Notes: generated by a model from the sequence alone, not told the origin. Positions 47,058-59,569 are shown, numbered from the stretch's first letter. The stretch: DNA of 64,000 nucleotides from Amoebidium appalachense (GCA_963693365.1 CAVNZM010000012.1:9052001-9116000); one strand, 5' to 3'. A program made the numbers and translations.

Positions 47058-47530
47058 CACACACACACACGCACACATGCACAAATCAGTTCACTCACGC
47101 ACACGCACGCACACACGCACACACGCGCGCCGGCAAACATGCACGCACACACACGCACGCACGCACGCAAACACGCACGCACACACACACGCACGCACGC
47201 ACTCACGGACACACTCACGCACACACGCACGCCGCATACGAACGCACACACCCAAACACACGCACACCCTAAGGCACTCATTCCCGCGCGAGCACACACA
47301 CACACGCACGAAAGCACACACGCACACATGTATATGCACGCGCGCACGCACACACTTCCACACGCGCGCAATGTAACACGCAAGCACACCACACACACAC
47401 ATGCGAGCGTAAGAGAGCGCACACACGCGCGCGCACACACACAAACACGCACACACACACACACACACACGCGCGCGCGCGCACGCGCAAACACACACAC
47501 GCGCAAACACGCACACACACACACACACGT
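46970..47530. repeat. CA/CG alternating repeat block
   Basis: About 550 bp of CA with CG cores (47006-47025, 47468-47490). HTHT and CVCV frames are artefacts. Confidence 0.85.
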
Positions 47531-48069
47531 GAGTACTGATGAAGAACACGGCCTGCACATCGGCACAGGGATTTCTCCAGTAATGCATTGCTTTAGGACT
47601 TGCGTGGTCATTTTTAGGCCAAGAAAAATCTGAGGATCAATAAGGTAGCCAAGGAGGTCATTCCGCCTGGGGGCATATGCAGGGCCAGGTGTCAGGCAGT
47701 AGCAGCCGTGAGGTAAAACAGGCTATTTTGTTTTTTCAAACAAAAGAAAAACACAAAGACTCTGCGATTGACCTGCACTACCTACCACGGGCCAACCCGG
47801 TCATCTGGTGATATGGGCCAGTGGGGACCAACATCGGAACCAGTTCAACCCCGCGCCGGTTCGGGGCCTCATGAGAATTGGGGGGTGAAAGTTCGGTTGA
47901 GTAACTTTGAGCTATGCTAGGGCAAATGCCATGGCTACATGTGGGGAGAGATGCTGGCCTTGCCTGCTGTTAGGAACAATGAACGCCGCTGCTAAAACAC
48001 ACACACAGCTGCATGGTTGCCACGAGATCTCAGAGTTGCCACGTGCATCGAGGCATGCATACTCCCATC

Positions 48070-48180
48070 TCAGATCTATGTGGATTTCAATAGTATTCGC
48101 GAGGATGATTGGTCGACATTAAGTAGCTAATCAGATGCTGGGAAAGTGGCTCACGAATAGATCTGGAATGCGGCGCACAT
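48070..48180. promoter_or_regulatory. Conserved upstream region of KCTD copy 2
   Basis: GATGATTGGTCGAC and the GAATAGATCTGGAATGCGGC segment match 11150-11260 in inverse orientation; about 215-320 bp upstream of the ATG. Confidence 0.45.
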
Positions 48181-48391
48181 GCCTGCCCTCACACAGTTGC
48201 TCGGTTGCAGTCAAAACTGTTTGCGTCTTAACATATGTTTGCTTCAAACACAGCAGCTGTGTATAAACCAGGTTAAATAGGTGAACCAAATTGTTAAGAG
48301 CAAGAATAATCTAAGGGCACGAGCTTCTGTTAGGCTAGATACATACATACAGCTTGTAGCGGTGACACGCGTGCACACACAGGAACGAAGA

Positions 48392-49285
48392 ATGGACAAG
48401 GTGATCACCCTCAACGTAGGGAGTCGTGTGTTCAAGACCACACGCACAACCCTCCTCACCGACAGCAGCTCAATGCTTGCGGCCATGTTCAGTGGGCGCA
48501 CACCTGTTGCTACGGACGAGCAGGGCCACGCGTTTATTGACCGCAACGGCGACCTGTTTGGGCACGTGCTCGATTATCTGCGCACCGCGGGAAACACAGA
48601 GGTGCTTCCGATGGGGACAGAACAACGAAGAAGACTTCGCATTGAGGCGGAGTTCTACGGCCTAGACACCATGGCGGCTGCGCTGAGAGACCCCACGCCC
48701 ATGGGCCCAGGCAAGGGGGTGGTGTTTACACGTGCACGCACCCTCATGGCCCTGCACGAAGAGATCACAACACGTGCATCCGAGGGCCTAACACTCTACT
48801 CGGTTTTCCCCTCAAACACATATCTCGGCCTGCTCTTCCACGCACCCACCCCCCACCCCACACCTGTCATCTTCGAGCGCACCCTCTGTTCTGCCCACCG
48901 TCTCAACAAGTTTCAGTCCCGCCCCGAGCTTGTGTTGTGGCTGCGTGGGTGTGTGGCTGACGGGTTCACGCACTTGCTGCATGCATCTGCCGTGCCTCGT
49001 TCCTCGGTCGGCATTGAACTGGGTTTGTTTGACCGCAGCTCCTCCGTGTTGCTCGTTATCATGGGCCGTCCCTTCTCCCCCGCAAACAAGCAGAGGACTA
49101 GCGCCGAACCTCGCATTGTGGACATTGCGTATGAGTTCTGTTCGGTCGGGGAGGAGGTTGGGGAGGCGATAGCCAAGAAGGCAGAGGTAGGATTTGAACT
49201 TGCGCACACGGCATCATATCAGAGGGGGGTGGCCATGTTCTTTGCTAGGAGGGTCGTGGAGCCTGCAGTGGAGATGTTGGGGTGA
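48392..49285 (+). CDS. BTB/POZ (T1-type, KCTD-like) protein, copy 2
   Basis: 297 residues, same length as copy 1 with no indels. The BTB part reads ITLNVGSRVFKTTRTTL (copy 1 has GGRVFQ), SMLAAMFSG, FIDRNGDLFGHVLDYLR and RIEAEFYGL. The G-to-S change replaces the second glycine of the NVGG motif, which is strongly conserved in this fold. The remaining protein differs by scattered substitutions, and the frame is fully intact. ATG 48392-48394 was chosen because sequence upstream of it is not shared in frame with copy 1. Likely an oligomeric adaptor, as for other KCTD proteins; the C-terminal domain is unassigned. Confidence 0.85.
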   Translation: MDKVITLNVGSRVFKTTRTTLLTDSSSMLAAMFSGRTPVATDEQGHAFIDRNGDLFGHVLDYLRTAGNTEVLPMGTEQRRRLRIEAEFYGLDTMAAALRDPTPMGPGKGVVFTRARTLMALHEEITTRASEGLTLYSVFPSNTYLGLLFHAPTPHPTPVIFERTLCSAHRLNKFQSRPELVLWLRGCVADGFTHLLHASAVPRSSVGIELGLFDRSSSVLLVIMGRPFSPANKQRTSAEPRIVDIAYEFCSVGEEVGEAIAKKAEVGFELAHTASYQRGVAMFFARRVVEPAVEMLG

Positions 49286-49379
49286 AGGGATCTCGGGTCT
49301 ATTAGCCGGGGTTGCTAATAGTGTGTGGAATAGGCAGTATACGTGTGCGCGGGACACTTGAACGAACACATCTGCTAAT

Positions 49380-49455
49380 GCGTGTGTGTGTGTGTGTGTT
49401 TGTGTGCACGTGTGTGTGTGTGTCTGTGTGTGTGTGTGTGTGTGTCTGTGTGTAA
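49380..49455. repeat. (TG)n downstream of KCTD copy 2
   Basis: TG repeat with single-base interruptions, equivalent in position to the CA repeats at 9840-9920. Confidence 0.8.
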
Positions 49456-50129
49456 TTGTGCCTGGTGGAAGGCCGCAGTGCGGTTTTTATAATGGGATGT
49501 GTTTATTTGAGAGACCGGTTAATGTTGGTAAAAAGGGGGTTGCAGTGCTAAGAAAAACAACGTGAACATTTCAGCTCATACATACACACCAACAACACAT
49601 GTATACACATCATGCATACGTGAACACACGTGCACTGCGCACACGAACACACTCTAAACACACAAACTACTTGACGATGCAGACGCACAAAAACCATGCA
49701 GTGTTGCGTCAAAAATATGCACACCAACACATTTACCATGTATGGTTATTACTCGAATATAAACTGTACATTTGATTGGCCACAGCAGGTATGGCTGCGC
49801 CATGCCTCCACAATGCGTCTACTCACAGTGCTCTTACCATCAAATTCCAAACGTAATAAAAGTGTAACCTATGCAAACCACACTTGTACATCCTAAATTC
49901 CTAACTTCCATAGCGACATTTTGCATCCACAGCCTCAACCTGTGTCAGTAAAGCTAAACAGCCAGCGAAAAGAATAAAAGCGATAGCACGAACGTTTCAT
50001 ACAAGCGAGCCCAAGTGCGTCCTCAAATGACAATTAGCCAATCACGTGTGTGCACGTGCCAGCCGATCAGATTCAGTCCGCAGTGGTTTCTGCTGCTGGG
50101 GGGACAACAATCGGCCCTACTGCATCTCT

Positions 50130-50160
<31 letters not shown>

Positions 50161-50535
50161 GGGGAGCGGGGGCGGGAAGGGAGAGGGGAGGGGAAGGGGG
50201 AAGGAGGAAAGGGACAGGGGAGGGGAGGAAGGAGGAGGGAGAAGGGAGGGGGGAGGGCGGGGTTAGGAGGGGAGGGGGAGGGGAGGGGGGAGGGGAAGGG
50301 GAAAAGAGAGAGGGGAGAGGGGAGGGAGAGGGAGAGGGGAGGGGAGGGGGGAGGGAGATGGGGAGGGGAGGGGGAAAGGAGGGGAGGGGGGGGGGGGGGG
50401 GAGGGGAGAGAAAGGGGCAGGGGGGATTGAGATGGAAAGGGGAGGGGGGAAGGGGGGGGGGGGGGGGAGAGAAAGGGGGGGGGGGGGGGGAGGAGGGGAG
50501 GGGGTGGAAAAGGGGGAGGGGGAGTGGGGAGTATT
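50130..50535. repeat. Purine-only block with G runs
   Basis: G/A sequence, the inverted counterpart of 8640-9150. Confidence 0.85.
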
Positions 50536-50823
50536 AGGCACAATCATTGGCTGGGGTACCCATACATGGTAGGCACCCACAGGTGATGTGGACTTGCATG
50601 ACTCAATAACGGACACGCGGGAAAAAAGGAGAAACAAAGGAAACAAGAGGGTTGGGGGATCGAGACAAAAAGACCCAAACATGAATGGGGATGGGATGGG
50701 CAATATGATGGCAATAGATCGTAGGCAGGATGGGTGGTGTTGTGCTGGATTGTGTTGCTGCATGCACATCCGGCGTTTGCGCTTGTGTGCATCCGTATTC
50801 GTGTGTGTGCATGCCGGTGTCCA

Positions 50824-51090
<267 letters not shown>

Positions 51091-51587
51091 ACGCGCGTGT
51101 TTATGAAGTAAGACGCAGGGTGGGGGTGGGGTTAGGGTGTTGTGTGTGTGTGGGGACTTTGGGCGGGGGGGAGGGGGGAGGGATATATATGATAGGCAAT
51201 CGGGCGTGAAGAAATCAATACTAAGAATGGTGTTGGTGGTCCAGAAGCCAGGGGTATTGGTGGAGGAGTGAGTGACGAGCGAGGTGAACGAGGAGGGTGG
51301 GTGTTGGTGCCGTGCGGGTGTAGATATTTGGTGGTGGTGATGGTGGGGTGTGGGAGGGGGGGGGGGGAGGGGGAGGGGGGGCATACTTTTGCGTCTGTGG
51401 CGGGGAAAACGTCTCAGAGAAGACCTCCTGTTGGGAGTGTTAGCCAATCGGATACGATATCTACGAAATCCGTGGGAGGGCAGGGAAAGAGGGGTGAGGG
51501 AAAGGCAGGTAGGCACAGTTCAAATCAAGAGGAGAGGGGGCTGAGAGGATGTGGGTGAATTATCTCGTCCATGGTCTATACACCCAC

Positions 51588-51681
51588 CGCAATTACGGTC
51601 TTGAGCTCTTTATGGATATCTGTCCAGCTGAGGCTCCGTTTGGATTTCACCACAGGGTTGGATTCGATACGCTGAGAGAAC
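51588..51681 (-). CDS. Candidate internal exon, unknown gene
   Basis: Phase-1 start after a (CA)n-CAG acceptor; 31 codons, FSQRIESNPVVKSKRSLSWT then DIHKELKTVIA, ending at a GTGGGT donor in phase 0. The plus strand is also open here (ending TLREP at a GTGTGT), so strand assignment is not certain; the minus frame has the more coding-like base use and splice sites. Confidence 0.35.
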
Positions 51682-51684
51682 CTG

Positions 51685-52120
<436 letters not shown>

Positions 52121-52124
52121 AGAT

Positions 52125-52260
52125 TCTGTGTGTTTGCTTGTGTATACACGTAACTGTGGGGGTGGATGCATGCACTTATGTATTTGTCTCGGTATGTGTG
52201 TCTGTTTGTGCACGTGGGGGGTGTGTGCGTGCGTGCTTGTGCATGTGCATGTGCATGTGC

Positions 52261-52343
<83 letters not shown>

Positions 52344-52466
52344 CTGCATGCACGCACGTGCCTTATCATGTGTGTTAATATCTGTGAGCACACGAGTGGT
52401 GCGTGTTCTGCACGTGCGTGACTGCGCATGCCGATGTGTGTGCTCTATTGCAGCCGGAGAGGGGCG

Positions 52467-52492
<26 letters not shown>
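52125..52492. repeat. Related TG block with ~90-bp (TG)n
   Basis: 52140-52260 resembles 51825-51925 (TGCATGCACTTACGTGTTTG versus TGCATGCACTTATGTATTTG), so the two TG blocks are a local duplication; (TG)n 52263-52341, G run 52469-52496. Confidence 0.7.
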
Positions 52493-52499
<7 letters not shown>

Positions 52500-52911
52500 T
52501 GTGGTCAGCTTTTGGCACTCATCACTGAGGGATACTTCCCTTCCTCCCCTCCCTCCCTCCCCCCCCCCCCCACACACCCATCCATCCCCCCGGTCTTCCC
52601 TCGCCAATCACCTTCAACGTCTTCAACAATAGACCTTCCCTGGCGAATTCAATGCAGATAGACATACAAGAGATGCCCCCCCCCGGCCCCCCTGGCCCCA
52701 TCAATACACCACCCCAACTAACAGCAGAGCATTTCACCCTGCAAAAAATTCTCTATTCTATCTTTGTTTTCTGATTGCTAAGGGTGTCGGTCTTTTCAGA
52801 TTATCTTTAACCATGCCCCCCCTCCCCCCCCTCCCCCCCCCCTCCCCACCCCACCACCTCCCCACCTTCCCCACACAATCAATCACCGCCCCAGCCGCCT
52901 CCCGTACATAT

Positions 52912-53200
52912 ACCACTACATATACATATACATATGGGTATATGTACATATACATATACATATGGGTATATGTGCATATACATATACCACTACATATACA
53001 TATACATATGGGTATATGTACATATACATATACATATGGGTATATGTACATATACATATCGGTATATGTACATATACATATACCACCACTACATATACAT
53101 ATACATATGGGTATATGTACATATACATATGGGTATATGTACATATACATATGGGTATATGTACATATACATATGGGTATATGTACATATACATATACCA
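52912..53200. repeat. AT-rich palindromic minisatellite (CATATGGGTATATGTACATA)
   Basis: About ten units of a ~22-bp repeat, interrupted by CACTACATATACATATAC. Units are nearly self-complementary, so hairpin or cruciform folding is likely. Confidence 0.85.
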
Positions 53201-53301
53201 CCACTACCATCCCCACCACCCCAACACGAGTGCCACCACACCCAGGCACGCACACACGCACGCACGCGCAAAAAAACCCGTGCGCGCGCACGCACACGCA
53301 A

Positions 53302-53354
<53 letters not shown>

Positions 53355-53459
53355 CACAATATCACACACACGCACACAGCCAAGAAACAGAAAACGTGTG
53401 CATGGGAGGCCGGGGGGGGGGGGGTGGGAAGGGGGGAGGAGGGAGAGGGAGACCTAAGG

Positions 53460-53590
53460 GTAGACATGGCATCCAACCACCATGCCGTCACCATAGCAAC
53501 CAAGCTTACCCAGCAACCAATTAGAAACAAGGATCTATCACCATCCCCATGTGCACCTTTGCCTGTTTCTGATATACATCATCCCTTCCT
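53460..53590 (+). CDS. Candidate exon, unknown
   Basis: Plus frame VDMASNHHAVTIATKLTQQP then IRNKDLSPSPCAPLPVSDIH after an acceptor-like GACCTAAG. No clear donor before the C tract at 53590. Weak. Confidence 0.25.
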
Positions 53591-53755
53591 CCCCCCCCCA
53601 AAAAACGCACACACACACGCTACCCCCCCCCCCCCCCCCCTCCCCCCCCCCCCCCCACCCCACCCAACCCACACACACCATCACCATCACCACACCCGAA
53701 AAAAAGACTTCGAATAAAGGGGGGGGGGGGGGGGGGGGGGGAGGGGGGGGGGAAT
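53590..53755. repeat. C runs, CA repeats, G run
   Basis: C runs 53625-53640 and 53642-53656, then G run 53719-53752. Confidence 0.85.
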
Positions 53756-53992
53756 TGAGAAGGAAAGCATGAAAAAAGGAAGAAGAGAACAACACCACCA
53801 GCCACCTCTACAGACATCCGTTTTAACCTTCTCCTGTTTCTTCCTCCATCCTCCTCCTCCACTCTACCCCCCCCCCCACCCAACACCTCCCCCTTCCTCT
53901 CTACAAAACAGGCACCCACATTGCCTACCCCCCCCCCCCCCCCCTTCGCCGCCCCGCTCCCCTCTTCCCCCAGCACACACACACTCACTCAC

Positions 53993-54210
53993 CTTGCCAA
54001 GACTGTGCCGTTGGGCCTTAGTGCACTCTGACAAGCAGCCAATCGGGCCTCCCCCTCTTCGATTCGGGCCAATAGGGTGGCCCGTTCATGCTCCCAGCCA
54101 GCCCTCTCTCTCCTCTGTCTGTCCCATTGCACATACTGTAGTCCTGCGGCCCCCAAAAGCACAAATCCGATCACGGGGGGTGCTGGAAGTCCCCCCCGAA
54201 GGGCGGGCTG
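53993..54210 (-). CDS. Exon encoding one transmembrane helix plus a coiled coil
   Basis: Follows a (CA)n-CAG acceptor in phase 0 and ends at a strong GTGAGT donor in phase 2; 72 codons. PPVIGFVLLGAAGLQYVQW is a membrane-spanning-like segment followed by DRQRRERAGWEHERATLLAR and IEEGEARLAACQSAL, a charged coiled coil. Topology (N-terminal anchor, charged C-terminal coil) resembles small mitochondrial inner-membrane assembly factors, but no family motif was recognised. A possible next exon is 53814-53846. Confidence 0.5.
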
Positions 54211-54224
54211 CTGTGTGTGTGTGT

Positions 54225-54495
54225 GTGTTGGGGGGGGGGGGGGGGGGGGGGGAGGGGAGGCAGGGAGGGAGAGAAGGGGGAGGGATGGCTGTGTGTGAGC
54301 TTGCACGTATGCGTGTGTGCCCCCGTGCGGGTGTGCCCGCACGTGCTTGGCTGTGTGGGTGCCGGCAGGTGTTGCACTTTGGCAGGTGTTGCAAGGGCAG
54401 GAGGTAAGCCAAGGTTGTATTGTGCCGCCGCCGGCGGCGGGGGAGGGGGGGGGGGGAAGCGGAGAAGAATGGATACTGCCAAATCAAAAAAATTA

Positions 54496-54534
<39 letters not shown>

Positions 54535-54960
54535 AATGTACCCAGACGGATGAAAAAAAACGGCTGGGCGGGGAGGATGGGGGAAAGGGGGGGGGGGGGG
54601 GGGGGGTGGAGGGGGGAAGGGGGAGGTGGTTGTGGCGGGGAGAAAAAAAGTAGAGGCAGGCACCCGGGGGGGGAAGGGGGGGGGGGAGGGGGGGGGGGGG
54701 GGGAGGGGGGGGGGGGGGAGAGGGGGCAAATATGGTGCGCGGAGGGGAAGGGGGGGCAGGGAGGGGAGCGGTGGTGTGGAGAAAGTAGAAGCCGGGGGGA
54801 GGAAGGGGGGGGGGGGGGGGGAGGAGGTAAGCTAAGGAGACCATTGGGGCTTGGTTGGTAATCTAAGAGAAACATAAGGCAGAGAAGAGAAAAGGCATAG
54901 AGTGGGCGGCGAGGGGAGGGGGGGGGGGGGGTGGGAAGGGGGGGGGTGGTGTGGCACTGT
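54225..54960. repeat. G runs, (AAAT)n and purine tracts
   Basis: G run 54230-54252, (AAAT)n 54496-54536, G runs 54585-54606, 54667-54720, 54806-54820 and 54918-54931. Gly and Pro frames are artefacts. Confidence 0.85.
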
Positions 54961-55402
54961 GACTTGTCAGAGGTGAAAGCAAATCTGGGTGTGGGTTGGG
55001 GTGATGTGTGAGGGAGCGCGAGGAGAGGGGCAGAGGGGGAGGGGGGCTTGCAGGGTTGGGAAAAAAGACAAGTGGGAATGGACGTGGGGTGGGACAAAGA
55101 GGCAGCAGTGATTCAATTCTATCTAATGGGGGGAGGGGGGCTGGCTGTCAGGATCCATCGGTCCTACCGACTCTTAACTGCCAACACAAACATATACCCC
55201 ACGTAGCACACAGGCAACACGAGGACGCATAAATCACACAATCATCTATGAGCGCGATATGAATGCACACACCTACACACAGGCGTACACATAACTCGCG
55301 CACATCTCACATCAGGCCGGGTGTGAATACGGACATACACATAGGCACACATACACACGCAGGCACGTGCACACACGCACGAGCACACACGCATCGTCCC
55401 AG

Positions 55403-55612
<210 letters not shown>

Positions 55613-55795
55613 GGCACTATAACACACATATCTCCTGATCGCATACAGGCAGACACGCACCTGTGCTCTGTCTCCTCCCATCCATCCACAACACAGACCG
55701 CAATCGAAGTAAATTTCCTCCCCCAAGGAACATTGTTGCACCAAAAATAAGACAGCCGTGCTCTCGCCACAATCCTTTGTGTGTTCTCTTTTCAG

Positions 55796-55930
55796 ACTAA
55801 GGTATACTCTGTAGTAAGGGCAGTGATGTATATTGCAGCGCGTGTGAAAGAAAAAAAGTCGCAGGCCCGTGCTTGTGTTTTCGGTATCGTGCTGCCAAGC
55901 ACTGAAGCTGTACAAGCTGGTTGTGTCTAG
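55796..55930 (+). CDS. Terminal exon, unknown protein
   Basis: Textbook acceptor GTGTTCTCTTTTCAG, then 44 codons and TAG in phase 0: TKVYSVVRAVMYIAARVKEK, KSQARACVFGIVLPSTEAVQ, AGCV. Looks coding by residue pattern; upstream exons were not found. The overlapping minus-strand frame is Cys/His/Phe-rich and reads like antisense noise. Confidence 0.45.
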   Translation, partial: TKVYSVVRAVMYIAARVKEKKSQARACVFGIVLPSTEAVQAGCV

Positions 55931-56302
55931 ACAGGTGGTATGACACTCAACAAAATGTAGGTCACACGTAACCCAGTCAAGAGTGGCCAGAAAGAAAAGG
56001 TAAAACAGTGTGGATGTGGTGCTTTGATTTTTTGTCGCAGTTACCAGCCCATAATATATGTAGGCGTTAGACCTGAAACTTGCGTCCTGCACGTGGTGGT
56101 AACCGTCAAGTGGCATAAAGCGCAGCTGACTGAAAAGAAACAAAGCACTGCAGTCAACTGCACACAGTGGCTCAGTGTTGTGATGCTCTAAAAGCCAATC
56201 AGATCCCATGCCCGTGACGTCATGCCCTCCTTTGGACCTTCGTTCCCGGATCCGTCGTATGATGGTGTCACAGCTGAAAGCATGTGTATTGCAGCACATG
56301 TG

Positions 56303-56440
56303 TGAAATAATAGTATATTGTTCACTCCCTCCCCCCCCCCCCCCCCCCCTCCCCCCCCCCCCCGTGAAATAATAGTATATTGTTCACTCCCCTCCCCCCT
56401 CCCCGTGAAATAATAGTACATTGTTCACTCCCCCCCCCCC
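56303..56440 (+). repeat. Three copies of GTGAAATAATAGTATATTGT-type unit separated by C runs
   Basis: Units at 56303-56327, 56363-56388 and 56404-56430, each followed by TCACTCCC and a C tract. Confidence 0.85.
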
Positions 56441-56461
56441 CCTCCTCCCCCCCCCCCCTCC

Positions 56462-56542
<81 letters not shown>

Positions 56543-56650
56543 CCCTCGGCTGCCACCAACACCGGCCACCACATACATATAAAAAACACGTGCATGCACC
56601 ACACACACATGCACATACCCAAAGGTTTCATTCATTGTTTGTTACCAGCG

Positions 56651-56700
<50 letters not shown>

Positions 56701-56702
56701 CC
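56430..56702. repeat. C run (~48) joined to A run (~30), then C run (~50)
   Basis: C 56463-56509, A 56510-56539, then unique spacer, C 56651-56699. Confidence 0.9.
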
Positions 56703-56914
56703 ATGCGCATGTACCTCCACCGCACCCATCATTCCAGGGAGCCAAATACGTCAAGTTGCACGTTGCGGCTAATTTTAAAAATTTATTCACTTAATATTAG
56801 TGGTGCGTATTAGATAACGACTGAAGGGCATCGATTTGGATTTCATTCGACTATGTCTCTGCAGCATTCGGGGTTGGGGCATTTGTCAATCGACTAAATC
56901 AATATTAATGCATA

Positions 56915-57057
56915 GTATGTGTGTGTGTGTGTGTGTGTGTAAACCTACACGCGTGCGCACGTGTGTCCGTGTGTGTGCGCATGCCTGGGTGGCTATGCGT
57001 GTGGTTGTGCGTGTTTGTGTCTGTCCTTGTACGCGTCTATTTGTACAAGTGTCTCTG

Positions 57058-57088
<31 letters not shown>

Positions 57089-57250
57089 CACTTGTGTGTT
57101 GGTGTTGTGTAGGTGTGTGTTGGTCTCGTGTGTGTGTGTAAGTTTGTGTATTGTCTCCCTCTCTGTGTCTGTGTGTGTGTGTGTGTGTGTGCAGTGTCTG
57201 TCCGTGTGTGTGTGTCTCTCTCTCTGTGTTAGTGAGTGAGTGAGTGAATA
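56915..57250. repeat. TG repeats
   Basis: (TG)n 56919-56940, 57058-57088 and 57170-57190 plus TG-rich sequence. Confidence 0.8.
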
Positions 57251-57303
57251 AGAGTGTGTATGTGTGTCACGCGAGTGCACATAATGTGTGCACGTGCCAA
57301 GTC

Positions 57304-57396
57304 TCAACTCGCGGAAGGTGCCAGGCCCGGATGGTGAAAGTTTGTAGTTGCCAAATCCGACCATGTGTTGGCCTCCTGCCGGGTGGCTGCCTCTGC

Positions 57397-57398
<2 letters not shown>
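57304..57398 (-). CDS. Candidate terminal exon, unknown
   Basis: After a (CA)n-CAG acceptor, two bases then 30 codons and TGA (57304-57306): EAATRQEANTWSDLATTNFH then HPGLAPSAS. Hydrophilic, compact and in the right context, but too short to assign. Confidence 0.35.
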
Positions 57399-57478
<80 letters not shown>

Positions 57479-57981
57479 ATGTGTCCGTGTATTGTTTTTT
57501 GCAGTGTGTGTGAATGAGTGATTCAGTGGATGGGTAGGCGAGAGTCGAGATAGATAGAGACTGTGTGTTTGTGCTTATCTGTAAATGTTGTAAACAAATG
57601 TTATGGGCACGAAGAGCATTATGTTATGCAAGGCAGGTGTACGTGTTTGAGACAATGACTCGTCTAAGTGCAGCCACGTGCATGCACCCTTTGCATAAGG
57701 GAGGGAGGGGGGGAAAGGGGGGGGGGGGGGGGGGGGTGATGTATACGTTAGAGGGTTGGAAATATGGAGGAGACAACAAAGAGCAACAACGAAACGTCAC
57801 AAAGGTGGGAAATCCAAAATCAAACAGGGGGGGGGGGGGGGGGGGAGGGGGAGGGGGGGTAAAAAAAAAACCCTCGAAACTAAAAAGAAAGAGAAGGTTG
57901 TGTGTGTGCGTGAGCGTGCGTGCGCGTGTGCGTGCGCATGCGTGCGTGAGTGCGTGTGTGTGTGTGTGTGTTTGTGTTTGT

Positions 57982-58048
<67 letters not shown>

Positions 58049-58055
58049 TCTGCAT
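57398..58055. repeat. (TG)n and G runs
   Basis: (TG)n 57400-57470, G runs 57717-57736 and 57826-57845, (TG)n 57955-58048. Confidence 0.85.
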
Positions 58056-58134
58056 ATGCACACCAGTCTTGTTCACTGATTCATCTTTTTCTTTTTCTCG
58101 TTCTTCTCCTTCAACTTTTTCTTTTGGTTTCCCA

Positions 58135-58169
<35 letters not shown>

Positions 58170-58330
58170 CTTTTTTTAAGGAGGAGGAGGGGGGGGGGGA
58201 GGGGGGGTTTGAATGCGTCAAAAAGTACGAAGTACACAAGAACAAACGGATAACACGATGCAGAATGCAAGCCATACATAAAGAGTATGCATAATAAGCA
58301 GAGCCCATCCTCAGGGGGGGGGCCCACGTC
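58135..58330. repeat. C run and dispersed repeat copy A
   Basis: C 58136-58168, then G tract and TTTGAATGCG...GTACGAAGTACACA...ATAAGCAGAGCCCATCCTCA. The last 20 bases match 59942-59960 exactly. Confidence 0.7.
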
Positions 58331-58900
58331 ATCCACAGTACCCGAGTTTCGACCTATTCACCTCGTTAACGAAACCCAACTCAGATACTGTTTCACTTGA
58401 ACATGAGTAGGTCACCCGTCTTGATCAGAGACGAGCAGGGTTGCTTATGCAGGCAAGGGCAGTGGGAAAGGCCGGGGGTTAAAGTTGCAGCAGTAAGCAG
58501 AAGCAAGAAAAATATAGATAGGAACTCAGGAGACGGGGCTTCTAGGAAGCTCCCCCGTCGATACCTAAGTCGATACTTCCCTGGCTAACATACTACACCA
58601 GCTGAAAAGAATTAAGTCCCGAAGGCCACAGAATTCGTAATCAGAGGGGAAAATATGAGATTTGACCCACGCCGCAGGGTAGTAACACGCTTACTAGGGC
58701 GGAACTTTATCGTCTTCGAACGGAAAGCTATGCCCCCGGATGTCAGCCGGAAATATGGTATCACCCATTGCTTTGGGCTTGAAAAAAGCCAAACCGATAG
58801 TCCGAGTTATGTTACGCCGGCGGGTAACATGCCGCATGGGTTCCAAGGGAGCTGTCGCCAACAGAGCGGTGTGTGCATGCGTGCGTGTAACGCAATGTGT
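58330..58900 (+). other. Insert of unlike composition with two plus-strand frames
   Basis: No microsatellites for ~550 bp, mixed GC, many CCGG/CGG words, unlike the neighbours. Frames 58397-58588 (GASRKLPRRYLSRYFPG at the end) and 58655-58915 (MRFDPRRRVVTRLLGRNFIV at the start) look protein-like but were not recognised. It might be a mobile-element relic or an organelle-derived (NUMT-like) fragment. Confidence 0.35.
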
Positions 58901-59010
58901 GAAGTGTGTCTATAGCTATGAAAGGGGGTATGCAGAAGTGGACAGATGAAGTGTGTGGAGAGAAAAACAGTAAGAAGAAAAGTAGACACCGGTATGTGCA
59001 ACCCCGCACA

Positions 59011-59045
<35 letters not shown>

Positions 59046-59106
59046 AATAAGCGAAGATTACAGGTAATCAACCAGAACAACAAATGACAAGCAAAACAAC
59101 AGGCGC

Positions 59107-59345
<239 letters not shown>

Positions 59346-59356
59346 GGGGGTCTTAG

Positions 59357-59478
59357 GGATGCTGCAGAATCGTCAGATATTAGACAAATCGTACCAATAC
59401 GATCATTCTCTCATATATGTGAGAAGATTGTGACTAACGATGTGCAGATCTGGTTAAGACCTGTTGGGTGTGCAGAGA
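59357..59478 (+). CDS. Candidate exon, tandem copy 1
   Basis: After the acceptor GTCTTAG: DAAESSDIRQIVPIRSFSHI then CEKIVTNDVQIWLRPVG. Its start aligns codon by codon with the exon at 59570 (DAAESSDIRQ versus DPAESLDVRQ), with several third-position differences, which is what coding duplicates show. 3' boundary not defined. Confidence 0.35.
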
Positions 59479-59569
59479 AAATGGGAGGGGAAGGAGGAGG
59501 GAAAGGGGGAGGGGGGGGGGGGGGGGAAGTAAGAGAGGGGAGGGAATGTTAGAGTGTCAGTAGTCTCAG

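Larger units (their letters stand above)
46950..50540. repeat. Right arm of the 3.6-kb inverted duplication
   Basis: Reverse-complement counterpart of 8640-12240 with the same order of landmarks: CA/CG block, a TTCTTCATCA motif near 47530, CCTGGGGGCATATGCAGGGC-type segment at 47667, CCAAT region, KCTD gene, TG repeat, unique segment and G/A tract. The arms are separated by ~34.7 kb. Confidence 0.85.

Noticed and set aside
49000-50110. Short open segment shared by both inverted arms near 9200 and 50080 (QIQFAVVSAAGGTTIG / QIQSAVVSAAGGTTIG)
   Set aside because: It is conserved between arms but so is the surrounding non-coding DNA. Substitutions are mostly amino-acid changing, and no splice context was found.
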